DNA of 64,000 bases from Chryseobacterium shigense (GCF_014207845.1 NZ_JACHLC010000001.1:496001-560000); one strand, 5' to 3'; numbered from the stretch's first letter, positions 53,931-63,211 are shown. Numbers and translations: made by a program. The notes: a model not told the origin generated them from the sequence alone.

Positions 53931-54010
53931 AGATTTTGAAGGATATCATTTGATTTTCCTCTTCAGTTTGCTTTTAAGTGCAGTATATTTTAAGGGAAAA
54001 GATAGTCAAA

Positions 54011-54322
54011 TCAAGGGATTTCATTGATCTGTTTTATGATATTTGTATTGTTTTCGATACCTATATTATATGCTTTTCCTTTTTTATGACCCTGATTTGC
54101 TTTTTCAAGGAGTGCTTTATAATCAGCTCCTTTTTTAGACAGGTAAAAAATCTGCGGACTTATTCCAATGGATATACGTGTGAATTCTTCCGGTTTCTCC
54201 GGATCTTTAGTGACATCAGTAATGACTGAATTATTATACCAGGTCAGATTTTGCGAACCTGAAGTACCGGAACAGGAAGTGATCATAAATAATAGAAATA
54301 GTATATAAGTCCAGATTTTCAT
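54011..54322 (-). CDS. small lipoprotein next to protein-glutaminase
   Basis: This 103-residue lipoprotein has lipobox MITSC (Cys17). The mature part is about 86 residues, beta-like at first (NLTWYNNSVITDVT) with a Lys-rich helix (YKALLEKANQGHKKGKAY) later. I do not recognise the family. It lies 66 bases downstream of the protein-glutaminase gene on the same strand, with a terminator hairpin between, so read-through would be needed for joint expression. Confidence 0.6.
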   Translation of the reverse strand: MKIWTYILFLLFMITSCSGTSGSQNLTWYNNSVITDVTKDPEKPEEFTRISIGISPQIFYLSKKGADYKALLEKANQGHKKGKAYNIGIENNTNIIKQINEIP

Positions 54323-54337
54323 AGAAAAATATTTAGC

Positions 54338-54379
54338 AAACAGCTTCTACAACTGAGTTTAAAATTGCAGAAGCTGTTT
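54338..54379 (-). terminator. protein-glutaminase terminator
   Basis: Arms AAACAGCTTCT (54338-54348) and AGAAGCTGTTT (54369-54379) form a hairpin starting 9 bases past the stop of the gene at 54388, with A/T-rich flanks. Confidence 0.75.
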
Positions 54380-54387
54380 TAAGTTAA

Positions 54388-55350
54388 TTAGAATCCACAG
54401 CTTGCCACACTTGGGGCCGGCGATGGAGAGCACCCTGAAAGTAATGAGAATTTAGTCAGTACACAATTGGTATTGATTAAATTATCATCATAAAGATAAG
54501 ATGCTGACGGGCTTCTGTAATACACGCTCCCTGTAGTATTCGCATAGGAAGATACGGACGCGGATCCACACGAAGTATTGATACAGGCATTTCTCCAGGC
54601 AGTATCTGTAACAGGTCCGCTAGAGAATAGGGAAGGATCTATGATTCTTTTTTCAGTAACACCTGATGCATTTTTATAGCTTACCAGAATGGCAACGTGA
54701 TAACTCCATGATACGCAGCATGTTCCTGTAGATGCTTTTAAATTTCCGTATACAAACTGTTTCTCACAGTCGTAGCCGTTGTTAATCAGGATTTGTCGCA
54801 TTTTGTGGGCTCTTGCGTAACATCCGTCTACAGGATATCTGAATGTGATGCACGGTGAAGATGCTGTGGAAGTACCGCAGGCCTGGTTTTTGATCAGGTT
54901 GAACATACTGTTTAAGGTAGCCACATTAGGAAGAACACTGGTTAACTTGTTGGTTTCACTTTTAGCCTGCTTGGTATAGGCAGATTTGAAAAAGCGGATA
55001 TCTTCCTCATTCCCTTTCTCTACTTTGGTAATTTCATGAGTGTTGGGTTTGATAAAAACCTGGATAGGAGTTTCATTTTTTACAGCTTCCCGGATCAGGC
55101 TGATGTACTTTTCATTTTCCTCCGTTGGCGTAATGGTGTAGAACTGTGCAGTAACAATAAATGATACTTTCAGTGTCCCGTTTTCATCTTCTATCCCTAC
55201 CGGAATGGTTTTTCCAAGATCTGTAAATGTTTTGTCGATTGTTTCGTTCTGACTCATCTGCTGTTCTGCACCGGAGTCCGTACAGGAATTAAATGACATA
55301 GCTGCCACAAATACCATTACTGATAAAAGAAATTTTTTCATAATTCTCAT
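54388..55350 (-). CDS. protein-glutaminase (EC 3.5.1.44), secreted precursor
   Basis: This enzyme turns protein-bound glutamine into glutamate with release of ammonia. The 320-residue precursor has a signal region (about 1-21, with a lipobox-like FNSC), a propeptide to residue 135 and a mature domain of 185 residues beginning LTSVLPNVATL. Lengths and sequence fit the Chryseobacterium proteolyticum enzyme. The transglutaminase-like triad is C177 (DGCYARAHKM), H218 (SYHVAIL) and D238 (RIIDPSLF), which are C42, H83 and D103 in mature numbering. Ten or more cysteines suggest several disulfides. It is an unusual enzyme of this genus. Confidence 0.95.
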   Translation of the reverse strand: MRIMKKFLLSVMVFVAAMSFNSCTDSGAEQQMSQNETIDKTFTDLGKTIPVGIEDENGTLKVSFIVTAQFYTITPTEENEKYISLIREAVKNETPIQVFIKPNTHEITKVEKGNEEDIRFFKSAYTKQAKSETNKLTSVLPNVATLNSMFNLIKNQACGTSTASSPCITFRYPVDGCYARAHKMRQILINNGYDCEKQFVYGNLKASTGTCCVSWSYHVAILVSYKNASGVTEKRIIDPSLFSSGPVTDTAWRNACINTSCGSASVSSYANTTGSVYYRSPSASYLYDDNLINTNCVLTKFSLLSGCSPSPAPSVASCGF

Positions 55351-55667
55351 AATTTGGTGGTTAATAATACAATGTATTGATCTAAGTTTTGGTGTGTATT
55401 GTTTTTAAAAGGAATTTATTATAAATAATAGTTCACTTTATTGTGATATTAAAAGTAAATAAAAATTGCATCCTGGCAAATTATTTTTGAATAAAAATTC
55501 AATTATCTTTATTTTATTTGAATAATAGTAATGTTTAAAGTGTTTATAGTTGATTTTTATTGTTAATATCTCAAAAAGGTTTAATAGTTATAAAAATATA
55601 AAACATCCCGCAAATTTGGATTGTAGGATGTTTTGTGGAAAGAAAATTATTTTGCAGATGGCCTTAT
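55351..55667. other. AT-rich intergenic region upstream of protein-glutaminase
   Basis: This 317-base gap between two minus-strand genes holds a hairpin near its right end (55600-55634) that can terminate the upstream SDR. The rest is very AT-rich and must contain the protein-glutaminase promoter, but I see no clear TAnnTTTG box. No ORF or RNA gene is evident. Confidence 0.4.
55600..55634 (-). terminator. terminator after SDR-like gene
   Basis: Arms AAAACATCC and GGATGTTTT enclose a 17-base loop; on the minus strand a T-rich stretch follows. It lies 34 bases past the stop of the gene at 55668. Confidence 0.6.
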
Positions 55668-56270
55668 TTATGAGTAAACTTTTAAAACCTTGCCATTTAC
55701 AGCTCCCAAAATGCTTAAAATATAGGCATTGACTATCTTACTCATCGGAGCGAGATTATACCCGGGAAATAAACCTTTATACCTTTCGAAGCTGTCTTCA
55801 ACAAGTCCGGGGCTTACGGCATTAATTCTCAAACCGTTTTTCAGTTCCTGTGCCGATGCAAGTACGAAACTGTTAACAGCTCCGTTAATCATGGCTACTG
55901 CGGTTCCGTTTTTTGCAGGATGCTCTGAGGCGATTCCGGATGTGAGGGTAAATGAACCTTCTCTGGACAGGAAGTTTTTCCCGATAAGTACAAGATTCAT
56001 CTGGCCTATTAGCTTTCCTTGTATTCCGGGCAACATATCTTCTTCCGTCATTGAATAATAATCACCATAAAAACCGGTTCCTGCCGTGCATACACAGGCA
56101 TCAATGGTTTTCAGCTCTTCAAACATTTTTAGAATTGAATTTTTATCAGAAATATCTACCCTGATGTCTCCGCTGTTTCTGCCGGCTGTAATTACTTCAT
56201 GAGTATCCTGTAAAGATTCTTTTACTTTTTTCCCGATGGTTCCGTTACCACCTACCAATACTATTTTCAT
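55668..56270 (-). CDS. short-chain dehydrogenase-like NAD(P)-binding protein
   Basis: This 200-residue Rossmann protein starts MKIVLVGGNGTIGKKV (glycine loop GGNGTIG), with VCTAGTGFYGDYYSM and a late LRINAVSPGLVEDSF that matches the SDR turn after the active site. It is shorter than a classical SDR, and the Y-x3-K pair is not evident: the place where it should be reads GAVNSFVLASAQEL. It could be a divergent or atypical SDR. It follows the AraC regulator on the same strand, 60 bases apart, and may be its target. Confidence 0.8.
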   Translation of the reverse strand: MKIVLVGGNGTIGKKVKESLQDTHEVITAGRNSGDIRVDISDKNSILKMFEELKTIDACVCTAGTGFYGDYYSMTEEDMLPGIQGKLIGQMNLVLIGKNFLSREGSFTLTSGIASEHPAKNGTAVAMINGAVNSFVLASAQELKNGLRINAVSPGLVEDSFERYKGLFPGYNLAPMSKIVNAYILSILGAVNGKVLKVYS

Positions 56271-56329
56271 ATAATTTTTTATTCAAAATTAATGATTGGG
56301 GCAGGGGGTGGGTTAGTATAAAAAGTTCA

Positions 56330-57193
56330 TTATGTAGAACAATTGGTCCGGAATTCGGAAGGGGTAAGTCCGTAGGTATTTTTAAATAATCTCGTAAAAT
56401 AAGAAGAATTGTCGAATCCGCATTGATCTGAAATCTGTGAAATTGTTTCTTGGGTGTTGTTTAAAAGAAGTCTGGCATGTTCCAGGCGTTTCAGGTTGAT
56501 CCATTTTTTAGGAGGAGAACCATATATTGTGTTGAATTCTCTTTTAAAGGTAGAAATACTTCTGTTGGTAAGCCCTGCAAGATCCTCAAGGGACAGCTTC
56601 TGAAATAAATACTTTTCAACTGTATAGGTCAGATTTTCAGCTGATGTTGAAAGTACGGAACTCCAGAAAGGCATTGTCTGTGGGAGTGGCATTGTTTTGA
56701 GGATATACAGCAAAATTTCCTTTTGCTTAAGAAGTAAAATCCCTTTGTCTTTTAAGCTGTTATCGGTGAAGTATTCCTTTAGCTGCTCTTTATATATTTC
56801 AATGATTTTATTGGTGGAAAGTTTTAGAAACCGGGCATTAGAAACAGCGTGGCTGATATTCAGTCCATATTCTGAGATCACTTCCCATACAGTCTGAGGG
56901 TTAAGAAATAATAAAATAGCTTCAAAATTGAGTCCTTCCTCAAAATATTCTGCCATTGCATAAATCCCTTTCCTTAAGAAAATGATCTCATTGGAATTGA
57001 CTGTTATTGTTTCATTGTCTATATGCAGATGCTTATTCCCCCTTAAAATAAATACCAGTGTATCCTGCGTAAGGAAAACTGTTTTGGTTGTTGTTGTATT
57101 CTCCCTTTTAAATTTGGCAAAGAAAGTATTTTCAACAACCAGGAAAGTATTGTCATTTACATCAGCTTTTTTAGGGGGAAAATGAAAAATCAT
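56330..57193 (-). CDS. AraC family transcriptional regulator
   Basis: This 287-residue regulator has an N-terminal effector or cupin-like domain (about 1-170) and a C-terminal pair of helix-turn-helix motifs: SLEDLAGLTNRSISTFKREFNTIYGSPPKKWINLKRLEHARLLL, then TISQISDQCGFDNSSYFTRLFKNTYGLTPSEFR. It belongs to the AraC/XylS group. The ligand is unknown. The SDR-like gene downstream is the nearest candidate for control; lipB lies 43 bases upstream on the same strand. Confidence 0.9.
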   Translation of the reverse strand: MIFHFPPKKADVNDNTFLVVENTFFAKFKRENTTTTKTVFLTQDTLVFILRGNKHLHIDNETITVNSNEIIFLRKGIYAMAEYFEEGLNFEAILLFLNPQTVWEVISEYGLNISHAVSNARFLKLSTNKIIEIYKEQLKEYFTDNSLKDKGILLLKQKEILLYILKTMPLPQTMPFWSSVLSTSAENLTYTVEKYLFQKLSLEDLAGLTNRSISTFKREFNTIYGSPPKKWINLKRLEHARLLLNNTQETISQISDQCGFDNSSYFTRLFKNTYGLTPSEFRTNCST

Positions 57194-57235
57194 GGTTGGC
57201 CTGTAAAGATTTCTACCCTGTTATTTGATGTACTA

Positions 57236-57970
57236 TTAAACCGCTTTGGTAACAAGCTCTGCTTCAAAAACATCTGCAAAATGCTTTCTGATCTTTGCTT
57301 TCAGGTCTTCCATTTCTTCAGGAGAAAGTTCTCTTTCAAGCTCTCTTTTCAGGGAGGTTACCTGCTTATCTTTAATTCCGCAGGGAATTATGTATTCAAA
57401 ATAACGCATATCTGTATTCACATTCAAAGCAAAACCATGAAGGGTAACCCACCGTGAAGCTTTTACACCCATCGCACAGATCTTTCTGGCATAAGGTTTT
57501 CCTACATCCAGCCATACACCGGTTTCTCCCTGTGAGCGCTCTCCTTTAAGACCATATTCACCAATAGTCCGGATAATTACTTCTTCCAGATTTCTCATAT
57601 ATAAATGAATGTCTGTAAAGAAGTTTTCAAGATCCAGTACCGGGTAACCTACAACCTGCCCGTAGCCGTGATAGGTAATATCTCCGCCACGGTTCACTTT
57701 TACGAAAGTAGCATCAATTTCTTTCAGTTTGTCGATGCCGGCCAGCATGTTTTCTTCATGGCCGCTTTTTCCTAATGTGTAAACATGAGGATGTTCTACC
57801 AGTAAAAAGTGATTGGGAGTGGTTATATGCTGTTCCGTGGGTAAATCGCGGTTTTTTATTTTGGTATCAATGATGTTCTTCATCAGGCTCTCCTGGTAAT
57901 CCCAGGCGGGCTGATATTCTTTTATACCCAGATCTTCGAATTCTACTGATTTATTTTGATTTGTATTCAT
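57236..57970 (-). CDS. lipB: octanoyltransferase LipB
   Basis: LipB moves octanoate from acyl carrier protein to the lipoyl domains of dehydrogenase complexes. The 244 residues show NHFLLVEHPHVYTLGKSGHEENML, VNRGGDITYHGYGQVVGYPVLDL (the RGGD-T-HGPGQ-type loop with Y in place of P), the catalytic K163 in RKICAMGVK and C197 in IIPCGIKDK. It lies 32 bases after trpA on the same strand, so it probably shares the trp transcript. Confidence 0.95.
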   Translation of the reverse strand: MNTNQNKSVEFEDLGIKEYQPAWDYQESLMKNIIDTKIKNRDLPTEQHITTPNHFLLVEHPHVYTLGKSGHEENMLAGIDKLKEIDATFVKVNRGGDITYHGYGQVVGYPVLDLENFFTDIHLYMRNLEEVIIRTIGEYGLKGERSQGETGVWLDVGKPYARKICAMGVKASRWVTLHGFALNVNTDMRYFEYIIPCGIKDKQVTSLKRELERELSPEEMEDLKAKIRKHFADVFEAELVTKAV

Positions 57971-58002
57971 ACCATTTTTCTGACATACAAATTTAGTGAA
58001 TT

Positions 58003-58737
58003 TTAACCTTTCACAGCATGGATAAAATCTATGGCAGCATTCTTCCAGTCTTTATGGTTCAGCAGGGTACTGACAAAGGCTGTTCCTATAATTCCACCGG
58101 CAGCTTTTTCTGTGACATTTTCGAAATCGTCTTTTGATTTGATCCCAAAACCTATCATCACAGGATTTTTGATGGGAAGAGAAGCAAGCCTTGACAAATA
58201 GTTTTCATTTTTCAGCACGGCATTGTCATTTCCTGTCGTAGATGATGAACTTACCGCGTACAAAAATCCTGAACTTAAAGAATCCAGATACAGAATTCTT
58301 TCATCCGATGTTTCAGGGGTAACCAGAAACGTAAAATTAAGGTTATAATTTTTTAAGATTGACTGATAATTATTTTCAAATTCAATAGGGGGAAGATCAG
58401 GAATGATAAGCCCTGAAACACCACTTTCTGAACATTCCCGGCAGAATCTTTCAAAGCCAAAGCTCAATACAGGATTGATGTATCCCATCAGAATAACAGG
58501 AATATGAATGTCATTTTTTACGGTTTTCAGCTGGAAAAACAGTTTTTCAATAGTCATTCCGTTTCTTAAAGCCAGCTCGTGAGCCTGCTGAATCACCAGA
58601 CCGTCCGCCACAGGATCAGAATAAGGCATTCCGATTTCCATCATATCAGCACCGGAATTTTGAATGAGCTTTATAATATCAGCGGTATCTTCCAGTTGTG
58701 GAATTCCTGCTGTGAAATATATATTTAGTTTTTTCAT
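58003..58737 (-). CDS. trpA: tryptophan synthase alpha chain
   Basis: The alpha chain cleaves indole-3-glycerol phosphate to indole and glyceraldehyde-3-phosphate in the last step of tryptophan synthesis. The 244-residue TIM barrel has the two catalytic acids E34 and D45 in MEIGMPYSDPVADG, and the phosphate-loop segments YAVSSSSTTG and MIGFGIKSKDDFE. It follows trpB after a spacer of 115 bases filled with a heptamer repeat. lipB comes next. Confidence 0.96.
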   Translation of the reverse strand: MKKLNIYFTAGIPQLEDTADIIKLIQNSGADMMEIGMPYSDPVADGLVIQQAHELALRNGMTIEKLFFQLKTVKNDIHIPVILMGYINPVLSFGFERFCRECSESGVSGLIIPDLPPIEFENNYQSILKNYNLNFTFLVTPETSDERILYLDSLSSGFLYAVSSSSTTGNDNAVLKNENYLSRLASLPIKNPVMIGFGIKSKDDFENVTEKAAGGIIGTAFVSTLLNHKDWKNAAIDFIHAVKG

Positions 58738-58753
58738 TTCTTTTATAATAGAG

Positions 58754-58868
58754 GTTAGAAATTAGAAGTTAGAAATTAGAAGTTAGAAGTTAGAAGTTAG
58801 AAGTTAGAAGGGAATATTACAATTCAAAGTTGGAGAAACTAATTTCTAATCTCTAACTTCTAATTTCT
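58754..58868 (-). repeat. heptamer array and inverted counterpart between trpB and trpA
   Basis: On the plus strand eight units of (G/A)TTAGAA run without a break from 58754 to 58809. The last coding bases of trpB and the bases after its stop (about 58839-58868) hold the inverse words, so the message can form an imperfect hairpin of about 22-28 bp with a loop of about 30 bases. The repeat therefore runs into the trpB coding end (the codons for REIRS and the stop). Confidence 0.75.
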
Positions 58869-60037
58869 CTTAAATACGTTTCCATATCCTTATCTCCGCG
58901 TCCGCTCAGGCAGATCACGATAATCTCATCTTCACCAAATTTCTTTTTATCTAAAACGGCAAGCGCATGGGAGCTTTCCAATGCCGGGATAATTCCTTCC
59001 AGCTTTGTCAGTTCAAAAGCAGATTTTAAAGCTTCCTCATCATTAATGCTGAAGAATTCCGCCCGTTTTTCTTTAAACAAATGAGCATGGAAAGGGCCTA
59101 TTCCCGGGTAATCAAGACCGGCAGAGATGGAATGGGGTTCAATGACCTGTCCGTCTTCTGTCTGCATCACAAGGCTTTTGCTTCCGTGAAGAACACCTAA
59201 TGTGCCCAGGAAAGTTGTGGCAGCAGATTTTCCAGAATTAACACCCAGACCGCCGGCTTCCGCAGCAATGATTTTCACGTCCTTTTCTTCTACAAAATGA
59301 TAAAAAGTCCCTGCAGCATTGCTTCCTCCGCCTACACAGGCAATTACGTAATCAGGATTTTTTCTTCCGGTTTTCTCTTGCAGCTGTTCCCTGATCTCCT
59401 TCGAAATGATACTTTGAAATCTGGCTACCAGATCCGGAAAAGGGTGGGGTCCAACTACACTTCCTATCACGTAATGAGTGGTCACGGGATTATTGATCCA
59501 GTCTCTGAGGGCTTCATTTACAGCATCTTTCAGGGTTTTTGAACCGGATGTTGCAGGAATAACTTCTGCACCCAGCATTTTCATTCTTGCTACATTCGGG
59601 GCCTGGCGCTGAATATCGACTTCTCCCATATAAACGATGCATTCCAGGCCAAGCAGGGCGCAGGCCGTAGCTGTGGCCACTCCGTGCTGTCCGGCTCCTG
59701 TTTCGGCAATAATTCTGTTTTTTCCGAGGCGCTTTGCCAGAAGAACCTGTCCCAGGGCATTATTGATTTTATGGGCTCCTGTATGGTTGAGGTCTTCTCT
59801 TTTTAAATAAATCCGGGTATTGTATTTTTGGCTTAAATTTTTAGCAAAGTAAAGCGGTGTAGCGCGTCCTACATAGTTTTTAAGCAGATCCTGGTATTCG
59901 TTCTGAAATTCTTCAGATTCTATGATCTTAAGATAGTTTTTTTGCAGCTCCTCTACATTCGGGTAAAGCATTTCAGGGATGAAAGCGCCTCCAAATTCAC
60001 CATAATATCCGTGTTCATCGGGGTTTTTATAATTCAT
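58853..60037 (-). CDS. trpB: tryptophan synthase beta chain
   Basis: The beta chain joins indole and serine to make tryptophan, with PLP. The 394 residues have the PLP lysine K90 in [13 protein letters not shown], the phosphate loop GGGSNAAG, and the usual opening [14 protein letters not shown] and ending [17 protein letters not shown]. The stop lies inside the heptamer repeat. An orphan gene separates it from trpF upstream. Confidence 0.97.
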   Translation of the reverse strand: MNYKNPDEHGYYGEFGGAFIPEMLYPNVEELQKNYLKIIESEEFQNEYQDLLKNYVGRATPLYFAKNLSQKYNTRIYLKREDLNHTGAHKINNALGQVLLAKRLGKNRIIAETGAGQHGVATATACALLGLECIVYMGEVDIQRQAPNVARMKMLGAEVIPATSGSKTLKDAVNEALRDWINNPVTTHYVIGSVVGPHPFPDLVARFQSIISKEIREQLQEKTGRKNPDYVIACVGGGSNAAGTFYHFVEEKDVKIIAAEAGGLGVNSGKSAATTFLGTLGVLHGSKSLVMQTEDGQVIEPHSISAGLDYPGIGPFHAHLFKEKRAEFFSINDEEALKSAFELTKLEGIIPALESSHALAVLDKKKFGEDEIIVICLSGRGDKDMETYLREIRS

Positions 60038-60127
60038 TGTAGTATTCTTTAATAATTAAATAAGCGGTTATTTCGTTTTATTCAGCCTCAGAGCCTTAAA
60101 ATAGATTTTGTTTCATCGCCGGGCTTT

Positions 60128-60652
60128 TTAATTTGATAATTCATCGGTTAAACTGTTGATGAATTCTATGTTGTGATTCCGTTGCTGTCTTGTAATCAGT
60201 TTTTTATGATGAAGCAGTTCAATTTTACTGATCAGATCAATTAAAGTGGCGATATCTATTTTGGATTCATACATGGTAATGGCTATTTCCAGGTTGTCGA
60301 TCAGGAAATAAGGATCATAATCTTCATAAAGCAGAAAAATTTTGGCATAAATCTTTCCCAGGTCATATTTTACGTTTGCTTTAACGTGATTGTCTAAAAA
60401 TTTGTCGGAAATAATTACAAGATAGTAGCTGTTCCACAAACCGATTCTTTCAAAGAAGTATTGAATATCACTTTCATCAAAATTTTTAATAATTTCTATA
60501 AATTCCTGAAGCTGTCCGTCTATGCTCCAATATTCCGTGTCACTATCATTTTGAGAAACAAAATTATATAGTGCCTGTATTTTTTTATTTCCAAATTTAG
60601 TCGGAAATAGTGTTTTATAAAATGTCTTTTTCAGCCGACGTATATTCATCAT
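60128..60652 (-). CDS. orphan protein inside the trp operon
   Basis: I do not recognise this 174-residue protein. It is cytoplasmic, mostly helical and rich in Asp, Ile, Tyr and Lys (EFIEIIKNFDESDIQYFFERIGLWNSYYLVI). The start is basic (RRLKKTFYKTLFPTKFGNKK). It lies between trpF (29 bases upstream) and trpB (90 bases downstream), on the same strand and with similar base composition, so it is probably expressed with the operon. It is not a known trp enzyme. Confidence 0.65.
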   Translation of the reverse strand: MMNIRRLKKTFYKTLFPTKFGNKKIQALYNFVSQNDSDTEYWSIDGQLQEFIEIIKNFDESDIQYFFERIGLWNSYYLVIISDKFLDNHVKANVKYDLGKIYAKIFLLYEDYDPYFLIDNLEIAITMYESKIDIATLIDLISKIELLHHKKLITRQQRNHNIEFINSLTDELSN

Positions 60653-60681
60653 CCTTCGTGTGTATTTTTTTAGTGGTTCTT

Positions 60682-61341
60682 TCAGAACGCTTTCGAAATG
60701 AATTTTTTTATTTTTTCCAGGTCTTTTATTCCCGGTTGCAGTTCAAATTTTGAATTGATATCTGTTACAAAAGGCTTCCTGAGCAGATGGGCTGTATCTT
60801 TTATATTTTCCTCTGATATTCCACCACTTAAAAAATAGGGAAGCGGGATCTCCAATTCATTCAGTATCATCCAGTCGAACTGTTTTCCTGTTCCTCCAAA
60901 GGCTTTACTGTCCGTATCAAAAAGGAAGTAATCTGCTATTGAAAGGTAGGAGTTCATCATTTGTTGTATTTTTTTTATGGTTTCCCGGTCATTGCCTCCA
61001 ACTCGTATCACCTTTATAATTTTAATTTCTGATCCTATATTCTGCTTTAATTCAGCAATAAAATCCTCATTTTCGTCACCGTGAAGCTGGATCAGGTTTA
61101 ATCCTGCTTTTTCTGCGATATCTGCAATTTTATCTGTTTTTTCATTGACAAAAACTCCTGTTTTTCCCGGATGGTCAATTTTTGAGATATCCTGCAGATT
61201 CAAGTGATTCAGAACATATCTTGGTGATTTTTCATAGAAAATAAACCCAAGAAAATCTGTTTTCATGGATATCAGCTCTTGAATCTGGTCCAATTGTGTC
61301 AATCCGCATACTTTCAGTTTAGATTGCTGATCTTTATTCAT
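60682..61341 (-). CDS. trpF: phosphoribosylanthranilate isomerase
   Basis: TrpF turns phosphoribosylanthranilate into CdRP, the third step of the pathway. The 219-residue TIM barrel has KVCGLTQLDQIQEL with the catalytic Cys, DFLGFIFYEKSPRYV, LIQLHGDENEDFI and the catalytic Asp in YFLFDTDSKAFGGTGKQFDW. The ending PYFLSGGISEENI is the phosphate site. It follows trpC by 10 bases. Confidence 0.96.
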   Translation of the reverse strand: MNKDQQSKLKVCGLTQLDQIQELISMKTDFLGFIFYEKSPRYVLNHLNLQDISKIDHPGKTGVFVNEKTDKIADIAEKAGLNLIQLHGDENEDFIAELKQNIGSEIKIIKVIRVGGNDRETIKKIQQMMNSYLSIADYFLFDTDSKAFGGTGKQFDWMILNELEIPLPYFLSGGISEENIKDTAHLLRKPFVTDINSKFELQPGIKDLEKIKKFISKAF

Positions 61342-61351
61342 TGTTAAATTG

Positions 61352-62131
61352 CTAAACAGTTATGTTGGAAGCAAACTCAGCGAATTTGCCTGCCGGATCT
61401 TCATTTTTCATAAAATATTCTCCCATCAGGAAACCATCAAATCCTTTTTCCTTTAAATATTTAAAATCTTCGACATTGTAAATTCCACTTTCTGCAACAG
61501 ATACAACACCTTTCGGAAGCTGGTCTTTTAAAAGAACGGAATGCTGAAGATCAACCTTGAAATCCTTTAAATTTCTATTATTGATGCCCACAAGATCAAT
61601 CTCAGCATTGAAATGTTTCAGCTCATCTTCTGTATGAATTTCCAGAAGGGTTTCCATACCAAGCTGATGTGCTAATTGCGTAAATTCAAGAACCTGACCG
61701 GGAGAAAGGCAGGCTGCAATCAGTAAAACAGCATCGGCACCGATACTTTTGGCTTCATAAAACTGGTATTCGTCCACCATGAAATCTTTTCTGAGGACAG
61801 GAATGTTAATATGGTTTCTTACCTTTAAAATATCATCAAAGCTTCCTCCGAAAAAATCTGTATCCGTCAGGATTGAAATCCCGGATGCTCCAAAGTTTTC
61901 ATAGGCAGAAACAACTTCCAAAGGCTGAACTTTATCATTGATGATTCCTTTTGAAGGGGATTTTCTTTTAAATTCAGCAATAATTCCGCTTTTGTTTTGA
62001 ACGGATTCTTTAAGGGATAAATTTTGTCTTCCAAAAAATTCAGAATTCTTAAGACCGTCAATTGAAATTTTCGCCTTTGAAACCGCAATTTCTTCTTTTT
62101 TCCTTTCAATAATTTTATCCAGTATTGTCAT
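61352..62131 (-). CDS. trpC: indole-3-glycerol phosphate synthase
   Basis: TrpC closes the indole ring. The 259-residue barrel has IAEFKRKSPSKGII (catalytic Lys and substrate loop), GASGISILTDTDFFGGSFDDI, LRKDFMVDEYQFYEAKSIGADAVLLI and VGINNRNLKDFKVD, all typical. The late VAESGIYNVEDFKYLKEKGFDGFLMGEYFM matches the phosphate-binding end. It lies 48 bases from trpD. Confidence 0.97.
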   Translation of the reverse strand: MTILDKIIERKKEEIAVSKAKISIDGLKNSEFFGRQNLSLKESVQNKSGIIAEFKRKSPSKGIINDKVQPLEVVSAYENFGASGISILTDTDFFGGSFDDILKVRNHINIPVLRKDFMVDEYQFYEAKSIGADAVLLIAACLSPGQVLEFTQLAHQLGMETLLEIHTEDELKHFNAEIDLVGINNRNLKDFKVDLQHSVLLKDQLPKGVVSVAESGIYNVEDFKYLKEKGFDGFLMGEYFMKNEDPAGKFAEFASNITV

Positions 62132-62179
62132 GTGTTTGTTTCTTTGTTAGAAGTGTTACGGAATACCGCAATCTTACTG

Positions 62180-63211
62180 TTAACCATTAATCAATAATTC
62201 CAGGCTTCTCAGTGCTTTTCCGCTTTCCAGGCTTTCTTTGGTTAGGGCAATGCAATCTTCATAGGTTCCGAATTTCCGGGTGTGGAAAAGAGCGGTTGAT
62301 GCATTCGCAAGAACCACAGAATTTTGTTGTACCGTACCTTTTCCTTCCAGAATATTCCTGAAAATCTTTGCAGATTCCTGGGGAGTTTCACCTCCTTTAA
62401 TGCTTTCCGGACTTACAGAATCAAAGCCCAGATCTTCGGCAGAATGGATCTCTTCACCACTTTTTGTAATGATCTTAGTGTCCTGGGTCAGGCTTATTTC
62501 ATCATATCCGTCAAGGCCATGTACAAGAATAAATTCGCGTTCTTCTTTTTGCAGAAGATATTGATAGATCCTTGCAATTTCAAGGTTATAAACTCCAATG
62601 ACCGAATATTTTGGTTTCGCAGGATTAACCAGCGGTCCCAGAAGATTAAAAAATGTTCTCAATCCCAATGCTTTCCTTAATGCACCAACAGACTGAAGTG
62701 CAGGATGAAAGTAAGGAGCGTGCAGGAAACAGATATTGGCTTTTTCAAGATCTTTATTCAACTGATCTGAATCTTTTTTGAACTGATAGCCGAGCTCTTC
62801 CATTACATTGGATGATCCGGTAGTGGCAGAAGCTCCGTAATTCCCGTGTTTTGCCACTTTCTGTCCCGTCCCGGCAACTACAAAGCTTGCCAGAGTTGAG
62901 ATATTGATCGTATTTTTCCCGTCTCCTCCGGTTCCTACAATATCTATGGTATCTATAGCATCAAGTTTTACAGGAACAGTCATCTGGAGCAGTGCTTCCC
63001 TGAAACCTTCCAGTTCCTGCAAGGTAATATTCCGCATCAGAAATACGCTGATGAAGGCAGTTACTTCTGCGGAATTGAATTTATTCTGAGCAATCTCGAT
63101 CATCATAGCCTTTGCCTCGGATTTGGATAAGGTCTGATGGTTGAACAGGTATTGGAGAATCTCTTTCATCTGAGGTTTTTTTATAGTGTTGAATATTTCT
63201 GTAGTTTTCAA
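62180..63211 (-). CDS. trpD: anthranilate phosphoribosyltransferase
   Basis: TrpD couples anthranilate to PRPP. The 343 residues carry the PRPP loop VGTGGDGKNTINISTLASFVVAG, then KHGNYGASATTGSSNVMEELG and FFNLLGPLVNPAKP (anthranilate channel). Its ATG overlaps the trpG stop by 4 bases, so translation of the two is coupled. Confidence 0.97.
   Translation of the reverse strand: MKTTEIFNTIKKPQMKEILQYLFNHQTLSKSEAKAMMIEIAQNKFNSAEVTAFISVFLMRNITLQELEGFREALLQMTVPVKLDAIDTIDIVGTGGDGKNTINISTLASFVVAGTGQKVAKHGNYGASATTGSSNVMEELGYQFKKDSDQLNKDLEKANICFLHAPYFHPALQSVGALRKALGLRTFFNLLGPLVNPAKPKYSVIGVYNLEIARIYQYLLQKEEREFILVHGLDGYDEISLTQDTKIITKSGEEIHSAEDLGFDSVSPESIKGGETPQESAKIFRNILEGKGTVQQNSVVLANASTALFHTRKFGTYEDCIALTKESLESGKALRSLELLING

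Noticed and set aside
58754..58809. CRISPR array
   Set aside because: The repeat unit is only 7 bases with no spacers, and no cas gene is near. It is a simple tandem array.
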